Shown: positions 1 through 12,020, numbered from the stretch's first letter. The stretch is DNA of 64,000 nucleotides from Forficula auricularia (GCA_024734495.1 JALMQS010000030.1:35323555-35387554), one strand, 5' to 3'. Notes: generated by a model from the sequence alone, not told the origin. Numbers and translations are program-made.

Positions 1-76
1 TTTGTAAACACGCCTGTAATGTTATGATTTAGACACCTGTTAATTAAAAACAAATAAAAAATTAATAATAATAATG

Positions 77-372
77 CAATTGGATGTTGATGAAAGCAGT
101 CCACGGTGGTTGTAAAAAACAAGACTATAGAGGTTTTATTATTTTACATTTATTTGTTAAATCGACGTTTGGAGATTTATTCTCTCCTACTTTCATTGAC
201 TTTTTGTTACCCTGAAGAAGGAGAGAATAAATCTCCGAAACGTCGGTTTAACAAATAAATGTAAAATAATAAAACCTCTATAATCTTATTTTTTTACAAC
301 CACCGTGGACTGCTTTCATCAACATCCAATTGCATATTTATACCAGTCCGTCTCCTAAAGAACATCTCTATC
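77..372. mobile_element. PLE-derived foldback insertion
   Basis: Two inverted arms (about 77-195 and 215-337) pair over their length, from GCAATTGGATGTTGATG on the left to its complement on the right. A one-sided tail of roughly 35 bases follows (338-372). The right arm carries a hammerhead-like core on the + strand; the matching minus-strand core in the left arm has decayed. The flanks are AAT repeats, so the TSD cannot be delimited. The second F copy at 13.1 kb lacks the insertion and shows the empty site. Confidence 0.75.
209..247 (+). ncRNA. Hammerhead-ribozyme-like motif (GAAAC type)
   Basis: Stem I ACC/GGT (209-211 with 245-247). Core CTGAAGA at 212-218. One extra A, then stem II GGAGA/TCTCC (220-224 with 232-236) with a 7-nt loop. 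GAA at 237-239, minimal helix III AC/GT, and predicted cleavage after C244. Type I hammerheads with a minimal helix III are known from Penelope-like elements; activity here is inferred only. Confidence 0.6.
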
Positions 373-899
373 AAATAATAATAATAATAATAAATTTTAT
401 TGAACCAATTATTTTACATGGATTAACGTATACATTTTATTTGAGCTTCGACTTCGGAGATTACTTCCCCACCATCGACTGTCCTTGATCTTCTCGGGCT
501 TGCGATAATGTTTTTAGTCCGTGTTTGTAATAAGAGGAAAAATTGACGAAATAAAAAACTTCTTTGCCAAATAAAAATTTCCTAATTTTAATATAATATA
601 TTAATATTTGCTATAACCTATTAGTGGGTTTTAAAATTAAAAAAAACCAATTAAAAATAAAAGATTATTGAAAAAAATGTAAACAAACTTTTTTATTGAA
701 ATTTTCATCTATCAATAATTACTTTAATTAAGAAAAGATCAATTAAGATGAAATTTGTCGATGTCTAGACCTAGACAGATCGCATTCTCATCCTCAAAAC
801 TTGTTAATAGAATTTGTTTCATCAAAATCGGTAGAACCGTTTTCAAAATAGAACTAAGATACAAATATATAAACAAATATATATATATATATACAAACA

Positions 900-1445
900 A
901 ATCTATATATATATAATTAAGGTTTTGTCTGTAAATTGGTCCAAATCACGCCAAATTTTGGTTTCACACGTTTCAAGGAAAGTTATGAACCAAAACAACC
1001 TCAAATAAATTCCTGTCTGTCGGTGTGTATGTTTCCGTGGGTTCCGCGAAAAATTGCTCACGATTCACGTAAAAACGGCTAAAGGGATTATTATGAAATT
1101 TCATATTTGCATCAGATGTCTTCTAACTTACGTTTTTAGCAACTAGCGTTTTTAGTTTTGATATTTTGACCCTCAAAAGGGGGTTTGAGGGGGGGGGGGA
1201 GGGGGCGCACGAATGAAAATTATCAAATAACTCGTAAACTATTAACTCTACGACAAATTTTATAATGAGCAAACTTGTAGGGGATGAGATTTCTTACAAC
1301 TTTTGTTTAAAAAATTTCCCACAAGGGTGTGGGGGCCCAGGGGCTAAGGGGGCAGAGACTGGGAAGGGAGTGGGGATCGCGTGGTTTTAGGGGTCGTGCC
1401 CCCTGGCTAGCAAGAGAGGCCGCCGAAGGCGGGCCTTGCAGCTAG
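900..1445 (+). mobile_element. Non-autonomous Helitron (3' end clear)
   Basis: The 3' end has a GC-rich hairpin (GCCGCC-gaa-GGCGG, 1418-1434), then TTGCAG and a terminal CTAG at 1442-1445 followed by T. That is the Helitron 3' signature: hairpin plus CTRR, insertion next to T. Upstream are G-rich runs and a phrase common in arthropod non-autonomous Helitrons (CACGTAAAAACGGCTAAAGG). The 5' boundary near TCTATATA at ~900 is a guess. The element lies in the TA-rich end of repeat F. No Rep/helicase coding. Confidence 0.5.
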
Positions 1446-1934
1446 TATATATATATAAAATTTTTGCTCGTTTAATAAGAATAGATAGATAAAAATATGT
1501 AGATGCTTACTTTTTAGACGGCTGATAAAGAAACTGAGTTAGATTATTATCATTCATTATCAAGAAATTTGGATTGGAGAGATGAGCGAGGAGGGTGAAT
1601 GAATGTGGAGTCTTCCTCGGCAGGCCATTTGTCAGCCAGAAGAGCGAGGGTACCTTGCCTCGTGCCCCTTCTGCCTACACAAGATAATTAAACTCATGCA
1701 TGATGATAGTGTCACGAGGCTTGTGTCAAGTCAAGAGTATCTCCATCAGAATGACGTCTCTATCTTGAGTCAAGCCGACCCGTTGCTCGTTTACTATACA
1801 ATAGAATAAATAATAAAATTCAACGAACCATTCAAATAATAAAACAAAAGAGAAGAAATTAATGAAATTGAACGGAAAACTGGCCGTTTTAAGACTCATG
1901 AGACGGCTGTAATTTTATGGATTAGTGCTATTTT

Positions 1935-2900
1935 TAACCGACTTCAAAAAAGAGGAGGTTCGACTGATTTTTTTTTGTGTCTATATTATCTGATATCTTC
2001 GCCGATTGTGAACCAAATTTTATTATTTTTTTTGCATCGGGTTCAGTATAGTATCCGATTGGTCCCGTTTTTTTTTCATTGGATTTGGACCTTTTTTGTT
2101 ATGTTTGTTTAGGCATAACTTCTTTGTTTATGAACCGATTTTAAGGATTATTTTTACGTTTAGATCAGTATAGCTCCAAGATACCTATTTATTTTATGTA
2201 TGTTCAACTAGAGCTTTTGCCACGTGGACCGATTTTGATGATTCTTTTTTTATTGGAACGGGGGTACCTTAGAGGTGGTTTGATTAATTTGGTCAAGTTC
2301 TGATGATATGATCAATGACAAAATAACGGTAATCTCCAATTCTTATGAACAAATAATCGAAATTATAATAAATAAAATCTTTTATAAAAAAATCTTTAAA
2401 CATTCATTTAAAACCCTCAAACGTTTCGAGAAAATTTCTACATTTATGAATTGAATTTTATTATTATTTTCTGATTCATTCGCCCGACGATTTCTCTTAC
2501 GAGTTGCATGCAAGATATTATCTTAAGTCACTATTAATAACATCACTAAAAAGAGAAAAATAAAAATAATTTTTATAAAAAAAAAATAAAACCGACTTCA
2601 AAAAAATTAAATGCAACAAATAAAATAATAAGAACTCAAAAATCAAATAAAACGCACTATAGTAAAAGGTATAAAATAATTATCTAACTTAGTTACAACT
2701 AAACGACGAAATATTAACATGAAATCATTTTTTGAAGTCGGTGCTAAACAAACTATACAAGCGAGTGTACCTGCAAACGTACTAAGTAAGACCCGTCGAG
2801 TTCGATTCATAAAATATATATTTTTGGCACCGACTTCAAAAAGTGATTTCATGTTTAGATTTTCTCGTTTAGTACTTAGTATAATACTTAGACTCTAAAT
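1935..2900 (+). mobile_element. ACCGACTTC-family element (G), copy 1
   Basis: Begins AACCGACTTCAAAAAAG near 1939, followed by a purine-rich GAGGAGGTTC block. A T-rich body contains repeated 'aaccgattt' phrases. It closes with an inverted-repeat tail (about 2590-2880) whose arms end in GAAGTCGGTGC and GCACCGACTTC. The same layout recurs at 17236-17970 (minus) and 23210-24105 (plus). No coding sequence. Such motifs are widespread in insect genomes; I do not know the superfamily. Confidence 0.6.
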
Positions 2901-3240
2901 TTGTATTTTCGTTACATGGCTTCACTTCTAACTTATTTAGGTATTTTTCACCTAGATGGGTACCTGATCAATGCTAAAGAGTCTCGTTCACCCTTTCCTT
3001 ATTATTTGTATTTTATTTTATTTATTCATTTATTGCATTACACATACAAGAAAAGAAGCATTCCTCTCTCCCTCCCTCCCTCATTCATTTATAATAAATG
3101 AACGGAGAGTAAAGCACCCCCAATAAAATTATACAAGCTCCTCAACTTTTGTAAGCTTAAAAGTCTTAAAATGTCCCAAAAGATTTCAACATTCTCAATA
3201 GAATCCCTCAAATAAACTTCCCTCAACGCATTGTATATCG

Positions 3241-4110
3241 GACATTACTGATGAGCAAAGCAAGACCAAGACCAAGACTGCAAGATCAAGCATATCACTA
3301 ATTAATATAGGCAGAGGTTGTGTTTTTAAAGTCTTCTATAAGGTGTTTAGAATGTCCTGATCACTTTTAAGAAAAATATTATTATTATTATTTTGATTTT
3401 AAGTATTAATATTAGTAATGAGCAAAGCAAGACCAAGACCAAGACTGCAAGACCAAGACCAATTCTGCTCATCACTAATTAATATAGGCAGAGGGTGTGT
3501 TTGTAAAGTTTTCTATAGGGTGTTTAGAAAGTCCTGATCACTTTTAAGAAAAATATTATTATTATTTTGATTTTGAGTATTAATATTAGTGATGAGCAAA
3601 GCAAGACCAAGACCAAGACCAATTCTGCTCATCACTAATTAATATAGGCAGAGAGTGTGTTTGTAAAGTCTTCTATAGGGTGTTTATTAAGTCCTGATCA
3701 CTTTTAAGAAAAATATTATTATTATTTTGTTTTTGAGTATTGATATTAGTGATGAGCAAAGCAAGACCAAGACCAAGACCAATTCTGCTCATCACTAATT
3801 AATATAGGCAGAGAGTGTGTTTGTAAAGTCTTCTATAGGGTGTTTAGAAAGTCCTGATCACTTTTAAGAAAAATATTATTATTTTGTTTTTGAGTATTGA
3901 TATTAGTGATGAGCAAAGCAAGACCAAGACCAAGACCAATTCTGCTCATCACTAATTAATATAGGCAGAGAGTGTGTTTGTAAAGTCTTCTATAGGGTGT
4001 TTAGAAAGTCCTGATCACTTTTAAGAAAAATATTATTATTATTTTGTTTTTGAGTATTGATATTAGTGATGATCAGAGCAAGACCAATACTAATTCTGCT
4101 CATCACTATC
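3241..4110 (+). repeat. Tandem array, ~160-bp unit, about 5 copies
   Basis: ATGAGCAAAG (mutated in the last unit) recurs at 3251, 3418, 3592, 3752, 3909 and about 4069, a period of 157-174. Each unit contains a hairpin with 13-bp arms TTAGTGATGAGCA / TGCTCATCACTAA around a short (CAAGAC)n minisatellite, then a conserved block with CCTGATCACTTTTAAG and a variable (ATT)n run. Units differ mainly in CAAGAC and ATT number. Confidence 0.85.
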
Positions 4111-4275
4111 GGACATACATTTAAAATATTAAATAGATTTTCCTTTTCATACTTATTACAAATGGAGCACACCATCTCGGGCTTATCCTGTGCCCAGACC
4201 CATTCAGCAAAAAATATAGTGTTTGTATATTTCCCACTCTGGCCTGATTAAGAATTCTCATCATCTGAATCCCTA

Positions 4276-4340
4276 TTAGTCGTCTCTTACGACAAGCAGG
4301 GAGTACTGCGGGTCCATTATACGCCCAACCTGCAGGGCTA
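4276..4340 (+). other. Structured conserved motif, copy 1
   Basis: Contains GTCGTCTCTTACGACAAGCA, where GTCG pairs with CGAC, then a second hairpin with CTGC-GGG / CC-TGCAG arms. A related sequence at 63714-63782 keeps both hairpins although the second stem has different bases. Similar sequences occur in many invertebrate retroelement 3' regions; I cannot name the family. Confidence 0.4.
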
Positions 4341-4345
4341 CATTA

Positions 4346-6315
4346 ATAAATAGAACTGAATAAAACCATCTACGAATGATGAGTTCTGTTTTAGAGTTTA
4401 GGGTGTTTTGGACGCCTGCAACGGGGTGCAGGGCTGTCTGGCTAGTAGCTTAACGCCCTCGTTCCGCTACTCCATTTATAACGCCAACTTGTTCGTTAAA
4501 AACTAATTTTCTTTTTCGAATCTCAGCAAATTAACGTCCTTATTTTATTTAATATATCTCCCCTTGCCCCTTCCCGCTTTTTATCTCCCTTGGTGACTTT
4601 ATATTCTCGATTTCAATTTTATTTAGTCCCTCCTACACCCAACGCCCAACGCGACTCTTTTCTCCATCATCTTGTAAAAATCGGGGGGTTTTATTTATAT
4701 CTTTGCTTTTTCTTTCTCAAGTAAAAAAAAACAGATGAGAGACGAAGAGCGGTGGGAGGAGTGATGTCTAGCAAATTTTTTTCTCTTCTTATCTCTCTCA
4801 ATGAAATCTACATCCAAAAAGCAAACGGCGGCGTCTATAAATCAGAGCGTCAAGAAAGGAAAAGGATGCCGCATCATCTGGCCACTTTCAACATTTACGA
4901 CATTCCTATATTCGCTTCTAAAATATATACAATATAACAAAAGGCGATTTTGTTTTATCTTACATGACTATTACTGTGTTTAGGATGTATCATCATGGCC
5001 TGGATTAGAAAGCAAACTGCACTCGAGGAAAAAAAAAGGATGGGAGTCGTTTGGTTCTATGGTGTCAGAAGAAGAATATTGCCAACATTTAAATCCTTAT
5101 ATAAAATAAAGATGACGCCATCTATTTAAGTTTTCTTTTGCTTTTACTGTCCTGGATCTTAAATGTATCGTAAAGTATGGGCGACAGTAAATTCTGCATT
5201 AGATATATTTACATTTTAAATATCTGATTTAAAGAAAAATTTATTTTATATGAGAAAATTTATATATAAGTTCGACTTTCATTTAACTCTACTTTTATTT
5301 AAATAAGTTATTAAGAAAGATGTCGAGATCTTCAAGAAGAAACTAGAAGTTTTGGATATTAAGGTAGTTGTTTCGCGATAATACTAGCAAAAAGTCAATG
5401 CTAGCAAGTATAGTAGAACAGACAATAAGGATTCATAATTCATAAGCCCAAAATTTTTTGCTGTTTATGTACTGATTCCGTGCTCTTTTGACAAATCTGG
5501 CACCATTGTAAGAGATTGAATATTTTTATATTAAAATGACAGATAAAATACATTTTAAAAGTTAAAAAATTTCTATAAAAATCGTTTTGTTATTTTTTAA
5601 CAAATATAATTAACGCTTTCGTTACATGTTTTGAAAATTATAATTTTGAAAAAAATCTAGCGAATGCGCGCTTTATACATCTTTCGCTGGTTAAATAAAT
5701 GCGCTGTTGCCAAATTGTTTTTAGTGTAAATTTTTTTATACATTTTTCATTATTTATTCATTAGGAATTATCTCAGAAACTATGTTGTAACTATGAATTA
5801 AAATTGTCTTAAAATATGTATTGGTTATTGTTTCATGTTGGTTTAGTTTTTTATAAAAATGGTAAGAAGGGTTTCTTAATTATAATTAAATATGTATGTA
5901 AATTTTCCGATATCCTGTATAGTGCAATGTATAAGAGTCTGAAAAACTCTATTTTTGAAATTTAATATCTCCGGAACTATATTGTTCATAAATTTTGATT
6001 TCCACCAATCTAAGCAAAAGTATATAAATAATAATCTGTATAAATTTTAAAAAATCCTAAGAAAACACTTGAGCCGTTTTATGTACTTTCATTTTGAATA
6101 GAAAAGTTTTTTATGAAAAGTTGATAGTTTTCGAGTTATAACCAAAAAAAAAAACGCCAAAAAATGAGATTATTTACCTTTTTTTGCATTTTTTCAATAC
6201 TACATTTACAATTTTGTTAGCAAAACCTCAGATTCAGATTCAACACCCAAAAAACATATAGAATGGAAGAAATAAAAACTACGCCCTACATAATTTGATT
6301 GGACTATTAGGGGAA
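4346..6315. other. No gene recognised
   Basis: AT-rich sequence with a pyrimidine-rich stretch at ~4550-4730 and a CpG-containing patch at ~4620-4870 that includes TCTATAAATCAGAGCG. Two overlapping ~60-residue reading frames there are low-complexity and match nothing I know. A promoter is conceivable but unsupported. Confidence 0.3.
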
Positions 6316-6514
6316 CAGGTCGGATTTACACATATGCTACCTAGGCTGCAGCCTGTGGGTTCCAACCACAAAGGGTCCCGTGGACTTAGGTTTTTAATTT
6401 GATAATTTCTGAAAATGCGGTTTTTGTAGGTTAATTAAAAAAATATATTGTCTCCCGACAGGGTCCGCGCCACAAGTCCACCCTAGGGTCCCACATATCC
6501 TAAATACGGCCCTG
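6316..6514. mobile_element. Short hAT-like MITE (diverged)
   Basis: Imperfect terminal inverted repeats: CAGGTCGGATTTACACATATG at the left and the complement of CAGGGCCGTATTTAGGATATG at the right. Flanking octamers TAGGGGAA and TTAGAGAA are compatible with a decayed 8-bp TSD. Length 199 bp, non-coding. Confidence 0.45.
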
Positions 6515-7080
6515 TTAGAGAATTTAACTTTTGAAATTTTATTTTTATATATTTATATTCGTACGTTTGATATGACTCGAAAGAATTGTCTCTTTAACTA
6601 TAAATTTGACCGCATTGAGTTAAACAGATGGCAGCACTCGATGGCAACGCCTGTATTTAGACAACCACAACAGACGCTAGCACTGTGAGTGATCAGATGA
6701 GCCTTCCAATACATTTATTATTATTTTATCGCCGCGTGGACTGCTATGGTCATTTGCGCCTAATTTAACATTTATATATTAATTTCCTCTTATATATTTA
6801 ATTATACAAAAAAATATACTGCCAGCTTAACATTAATAAATCAAGATAAATCTGCCAATAACCTACTAACTGACTAAACAAAATAAAACTGATAAATACG
6901 TTTGTGGGATATTTTAATAATCTATCATTTCAACTTGTTTATTTCAAAAAATACTTATATATATAGGCATACTATAGATATGAATAAAACGATGAGACAG
7001 AATTACTCGGTAAGCCCGGCAGGTAGGTAGGCTACAACGGGCGGACCCTAGTATATTGAATTCACTCAATTATATTTTTT
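6515..7080. other. No gene recognised
   Basis: AT-rich sequence with a short higher-GC patch at ~6620-6740. Its last ~60 bases (a 'CCTAGTAT...TTCACTCAAT' phrase) recur near 10135. Confidence 0.3.
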
Positions 7081-7952
7081 ACTTTACCACACAGGGTATG
7101 GTCAAGTATTGTAATCGTGCATGAAAAAAGTGGTTTTTTTCTTCTTTTTTTTGAAAATATAATTTTTTCGATGTTCGCTTATTGGTGCTTTTTTGTAGAC
7201 CGAAATCTCATGGTTTCGCCCAATTTTTTTTATTAAAATAGTTTCAGGCGTTTTTGAGATCCCTAGTAGCATAATGTTTCAAACTATATAGTAACTATAT
7301 AGTACCTATATAGTTTGGAACATTGTGCTACTAGGGATCTCAAAAACGGTTGAAACTATTTTAATAAAAAAATTGGGCGAAACCAAGACATTTGGGTCTA
7401 CAAAAAAGCACCAATGAGTGAACATCGCAAAAATTATATTTTCCGAGATAATAACTGTTTTGTCAAAATGTCTGTTAGTCTGATATTCTGTTAGTCTGTT
7501 AGTTTGTTAGTTTGTGGGTTACCAACTTTTGTGGACTAGCTAGCTCAAAAACTAGTGTAATATCAAAGCCAAATTTCGCACGTACTTTTGGCGCATTGAG
7601 ATTAAGAGCTGATTAGATTTTGGTGCATATCGATCCAAAATTAAGGGGGGGGGGGGTAAAATTTTTAAATTATAATATTTTCAAACTAAAAAAAACAAGA
7701 AAAATGAAATATGCTATAAAATGAACCTAAAAACGAAAAATTTCTAGCGCCGAAATTAGGGGGGAGGGTCAAAAAATAAAAATCTATTTGAGCAAACTCA
7801 ACTAAATTTTGTATACTATCAGTGGGCCCTAGAACACTAAAATTGCAAAAACAAACCATCCAAAATTTCAAAAAATTAAAATCTAGGCCCTTGTACCAAA
7901 CTCAACCAGAAGTGTATGGTAAAGTCAAGTGGATGGCCACATCAGAACGTGC
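7081..7952 (+). mobile_element. DINE-1/Helentron-like element, family A, copy A1
   Basis: The left end is a hairpin, ACTTTACCA...GTATGGTCAAGT, followed by TATTGTAATCGTGCATGAAA. A (GTCTGTTA)n-type microsatellite lies at ~7470-7515. G-rich blocks follow, then the inverse subterminal repeat GTATGGTAAAGT and a right end AAGTGGATGGCCACATCAG with a short GTGG/CCAC stem. Subterminal inverted repeats, a central microsatellite and a 3' hairpin match the known DINE-1/Helentron layout. Family assignment is inference. Non-coding. Confidence 0.6.
7153..7444. repeat. Internal foldback inside A1
   Basis: An internal A segment is duplicated in inverted orientation around a CTATATAG-rich centre near 7299. 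Arms share GATCCCTAGTAGCA, CGCCCAATTTTTTT and GATGTTC/GAACATC. No other A copy in the window has this, so it arose within this copy or its lineage. Confidence 0.75.
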
Positions 7953-8029
7953 CCATTTATTTATTTTCCATTGTGTTTTAAAATGTCTGAAACTGGGAGG
8001 AATATCATTTTCAAAGATTTTTGATTGAG

Positions 8030-8370
8030 GGCACAAACAATTATCAAAAAAATCGAAGAGTAAATACAGTTTCAAAAACAAGATTAAGATTTTCAAACTC
8101 AAAAATTGCATATAAAAATACTCTAAGTAATTGTTTTTGTATTTTTTCGAAAAAGATGTAAAAAACAAAAATTTCAAAAAAAAAAAATGGAAATTGAATT
8201 TGGACCATTTATGAAGAACCTATGAGCGAAAAACCGAAATTCGATATCTTGATCAAAAAATTTCAAAATTTACCAGGTAGAGTTTTTGATGGGTACTAAA
8301 AAATTAAAAAAATTAAAAATTAAAATTTTTCAAACCGTCCGATTTGGCGTGGAACGCCTCATATAATTTT
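8030..8370 (-). repeat. Repeat family E, partial copy
   Basis: Read on the minus strand, it shares with 54085-54480 a start with AAATCGGACGGTTTG-like sequence, a 'ggtaaattttgaaattttttgatca' type phrase, and the 'atcgaagat...ttcaaaaacaagatt' block. The interior is A-rich, non-coding and unrecognised. Confidence 0.55.
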
Positions 8371-8466
8371 ATAATCGTAATATATATGTACCTAGATGTT
8401 TATTTGCATAAGTAAGGGACAACCCCTTTGATTTCTCTTTATGAAAAACTGTTGTTATATTTTATG

Positions 8467-8726
8467 CAGTAGCGTACCTAGAACCTTTGCCGCCTGGAGC
8501 GGACTCCAATTTGCCCCCATTTCAAAGTCAATCAAATGGTGGTTTTTAAAAATTAATAAACATAAATAAATAGAAATCATATAGCAATTAATAATTCGTG
8601 GAAATCGAATAGTAAACTTTTGACGTGAACAAGTTGTTTTTTACAACTATAAATATAAAAAATGCCGCCCCAAAATATGTGCCACCCGGTCCGGACCATA
8701 TTCCCCCCACCCTAGATACGCCACTG
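8467..8726. mobile_element. hAT MITE, 260 bp, with TSD
   Basis: Terminal inverted repeats CAGTAGCGTACCTAG and CTAGATACGCCACTG, flanked by an exact 8-bp TSD ATTTTATG (8459-8466 and 8727-8734). An 8-bp TSD with CAG...CTG ends fits the hAT superfamily. Non-coding; mobilised by a transposase not in this window. Confidence 0.8.
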
Positions 8727-8734
8727 ATTTTATG

Positions 8735-9448
8735 GGCTGTGGTATCAAGACAAAATAGATGTGAAAGCTAGATGACGACAAGTATTCAGATATTTTTACA
8801 CCACTAGTGCGTTTTACTTGGGTAGGAATAGGCATAAGGGAAAAATTATTATGAATAAATATGAACAAGGGATAAAGAATAGAAGAACCCCGAGCGTGTC
8901 ATCCTCGTTTCTAAAATGGGTTTCTCTTGTTCTGGGCATAGATTAATATAACTAATCCTAAATTCATTTTGTTCTATATATTTACTACTAGACATTGTAA
9001 TTTAAGATTACTTTGATAAATTGTCTAAACGAGATCTATTTCGTTTTTTGAATATTTATTACAGCCAATAAAAATGCTGTATTATTAAATATTTAATCAC
9101 TTTGTATTCTAATTTTGGGAGACGAACCTATAATTAGACAGGAAAAGTGAATTCTATTTCCTATAATGTGGGTGAGAGAGAGAGAGAGAAAGTAAAATAA
9201 TAGACTTAATAGACTCTGAATCGAAAAAGAAAATCTAACTAAATGCTAATTGAAGTCGAAGGAATTATGACTTCTCTCCAGAGGTTTCCTCATTCTCCTC
9301 ATGACGTTCCCAAATCGATTACGGACACGCATTTTGTAAATATTTCATTTTCTTTGACCAGGAACCGGTTGGTTTAAGCGCGAATCAAAACCAAAGTGGC
9401 TTTCTCTAATAATACAAATCGAAATAAAAATTATTTATATTATTAATT
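8735..9448. other. No gene recognised
   Basis: AT-rich DNA with a (GA)n tract at about 9174-9190. Nothing else visible. Confidence 0.3.
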
Positions 9449-10075
9449 TTTTTTACTTACATTTATATTCATAGAATATAATGTGGAAGTATTGAGATGC
9501 CCTGTCTGGGTCCTGACTCTTTGAGAGCTTGTATCTCAGAGATGACAAAAGTTGATTTCATTTTGTAACTTCTAGGTGGAAGGAATCGATGCCCTTATAT
9601 AGTTGGAAACCGGATTTGGCAGATAAAACCGGATATTGTGGTCCCCAGAGGCCAAAAAGGGGACGAAAATCTATTGGTCAGTGCGTACGTATATACCCCC
9701 CTGCGTTTCGAAACCATGTCTCAGAGCTACGAAATTCCAAACTTAAGCTCGATATAGGATAGAAGTAGTACAGCAAGCTTTTGGTTGAAATCGGAATTTA
9801 CATGAAAGATTGTTCGTTTTTTTTATTTTTGCCGCGACACTCCTACTTTACACCCCCTTCGTTTATTTCAATTGGATTAAAAATTTGACACAACTATATT
9901 AACTCATGACACTAATTTTTTTAAAAAAATCCTTACAGCCGTTTTTGAGAAAATAAAAAAAAACGAAATTATGGAAGGGGGTGTAAATTAGTAGTGTCGC
10001 GATAATTTCAAATAAGTTGTGTGGTGAACACACCAATTGATTTTTTTAAGACTTGGTGTGGTCTCTGCAAATTTA
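9449..10075 (+). mobile_element. Element family C (DINE-like 5' hairpin), copy 1
   Basis: Starts with the hairpin ACTTACATTTATATTC-atag-GAATATAATGTGGAAGT, then GATGCCCTGTCTGGGTCCTG. A related left end lies at 56990-57070. The later part (~9833-10006) folds back through CGCGACACTCCTACTTTACA and its imperfect complement. The ACTT...AAGT hairpin start is shared in plan, not in sequence, with families A and B. Right boundary uncertain. Confidence 0.45.
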
Positions 10076-10330
10076 GTTGATTTGGCAATTTTTAAATTAA
10101 TTAAATTATTCGGAACGCCTGGGAGACAAGCAAGCCTAGTATTAAATTCACTCAATTTTTTTTACTCATTCTGTTGAAAAATGTCTGGAACGTGGAGAAA
10201 AATCAATTTCAAATTTACTTTTTGTCTGAACGTCTGAATGTATATTTGGATTCTGACGCCCAGGACAACTTCAGAATGAAAAGTCATAGAAAGTTCGTTT
10301 TTGTGCTAAAATTTTTATTTATAATTTTCC

Positions 10331-11750
10331 CATTAATATATCAAAGAAAAATTAACATATTAACGAGAAATTGTTTTGATCACGCTTTTAACAAGATATA
10401 TATCGCGAGACTACTGCTGGTTGAAGCTATTGGAGTCTGCTGAGTCTTAAGTCTGGACCAAGAGAGAATGAAAAAGATATGATCCATTTAGCTACAATCC
10501 AACGTCATCAAGGCGTATAGCCCGCATGACACTTGGATGGATCACAAAATGAATTTGAAATCTGAGATGTTAAATATTCAATCTTCCCAGTAGAGTGCCC
10601 GATCTATTGGAACGTATGTTAGGTGTGTATTAATTAATCGTATGTTTCCTACATTTGATTCAATCGCGAATAAAATGTAGGTGATTTTTGTCGAATATTA
10701 AGTGAAAATAATATCTGAACTTATATATTTCTAACTTGAAATAATGAAGTTAATAAATTTATCATTTTCCCATTAATATATCAAGGAAAAATTAACATAT
10801 TAACGAGACATTGTTTTGATCACGCTTTTAACAAGATATATATCGCGAGACTACTGCTGGTTGAAGCAATTGGAGTCTGCTGAGTCTTAAGTCTGGACCA
10901 AGAGAGAATGAAAAAAAGATATGATCCATTTAGCTACAATCCAACGTCATCACGGCGTATAGCCCATGACGCGGATGGATCACAAAATGAATTTGTAAAT
11001 CTGATATGTTAAATATTCAATCTTCCCAGTAGAGAGTGCCCGATCTATTGGAACGTATGTTAGGTGTGTATTAATTAATCGTATGTTTCCTACATTTGAT
11101 TCAATCGCGAATAAAATGTAGGTGATTTTTGTCAAATATTAAGGGAAAATAATATCGGAACTTATATATTTCTAACTTGAAATAATGAAGTTAATAAATT
11201 TATCATTTTCGCATTAATATATCAAGGAAAAATTAACATATTAGCGAGACATTGTTTTGATCTCGCTTTTAACAAAGATATATATCGCGAGACTACTGCT
11301 GGTTGAAGCTATTGGAGTCTGCTGAGTCTTAAGTGTGGGCCAAGGGAAGATTGAATATATAACATCTCAGATTTCAAATTCATTTTGTGATCCATCCAAG
11401 TGTCATGCGGGCTATACGCAATAATGACGTTGGATTGTAGCTAAAAGGATCATATCTTTTTTCATTCTCTCTTGGTCCAGACTTAAGACTCAGCAGACTC
11501 CAATAGCTTCAACCAGAAGTAGTCTCGCGATATATATCTTGTTAAAACCGTGATCAAAACAATTTCTCGATAATATGTTAATTTTTCTTTGATATATTAA
11601 TGGTGAAAATTATAAATTTATTAACTTCATTATTTCAAGTTAGAAATATATAAGTTCAGATATTATTTTCACTTAATATTTGACAAAAATCAGGTATATT
11701 TGATTCGCGATTGAATCAAATGTAGGAAACATACGATTACAATTATTATA
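10331..11750. repeat. 440-bp repeat: 2.3 direct units plus an inverted unit
   Basis: CATTAATATATCAA begins units at 10331, 10771 and 11212 (periods 440 and 441). At about 11340 the third unit switches to an inverted partial copy running to ~11750, so the array ends as a foldback. Units contain ATATATCGCGAGACTACTGC and a hairpin CCTACATTT/AAAATGTAGG around an ATTCAATCGCGAAT loop. A diverged minus-oriented copy is at 51120-51430. A 89-residue frame across unit 1 is repeat sequence, not a gene. Confidence 0.85.
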
Positions 11751-12020
11751 TTTCCCATGCGTAGAACTGATTAGATTTTACTTTTTCTAGCTGTGGATCT
11801 TCCATTTAAATAAAGCAAAATTAATTTTTATTTTTTGAATAATTTTTTGAGATTTTCTGTTTTTATAGTAAAAAAATAATAAGCAATCGGACAGGTGTGT
11901 TTAAATTTACTATTTAATAAAAATTTTATTTTTTTATTTTCAAACCCTCAAATAGTTTACAAAATATAATTTAAAAATTTTTGAGTGAATATCAATATTC
12001 CTAGACTGAAAAAAAATAAG

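Larger units (their letters stand above)
1..880. repeat. Repeat family F, copy 1
   Basis: The first ~75 bases and bases ~385-880 match 13047-13830 in the same order and orientation, including the run from a GAGCTTCGACT motif through CACCATCGACTGTCCTTGATC-like sequence to a phrase reading roughly 'ATCAAAATCGGTAGA...CCGTTTTCAAAATAGAAC'. A PLE foldback interrupts this copy but not the one at 13 kb. No protein is encoded. The family is not recognised; the 3' phrase resembles tails of non-autonomous elements common in arthropods. Confidence 0.7.

Noticed and set aside
1603..1809. 68-residue frame with a CPFC motif
   Set aside because: Composition is better than its neighbours, but a single CxxC pair and no homology I recognise do not support a gene.
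3241..4110. CRISPR-like repeat array
   Set aside because: Units are ~160 bp with no short repeat/unique spacer alternation; the DNA is clearly eukaryotic repeat sequence.
4752..4983. Promoter plus first exon suggested by CTATAAATC and CpGs
   Set aside because: No downstream coding frame or splice signal worth reporting; a TATA-like word is expected by chance in AT-rich DNA.
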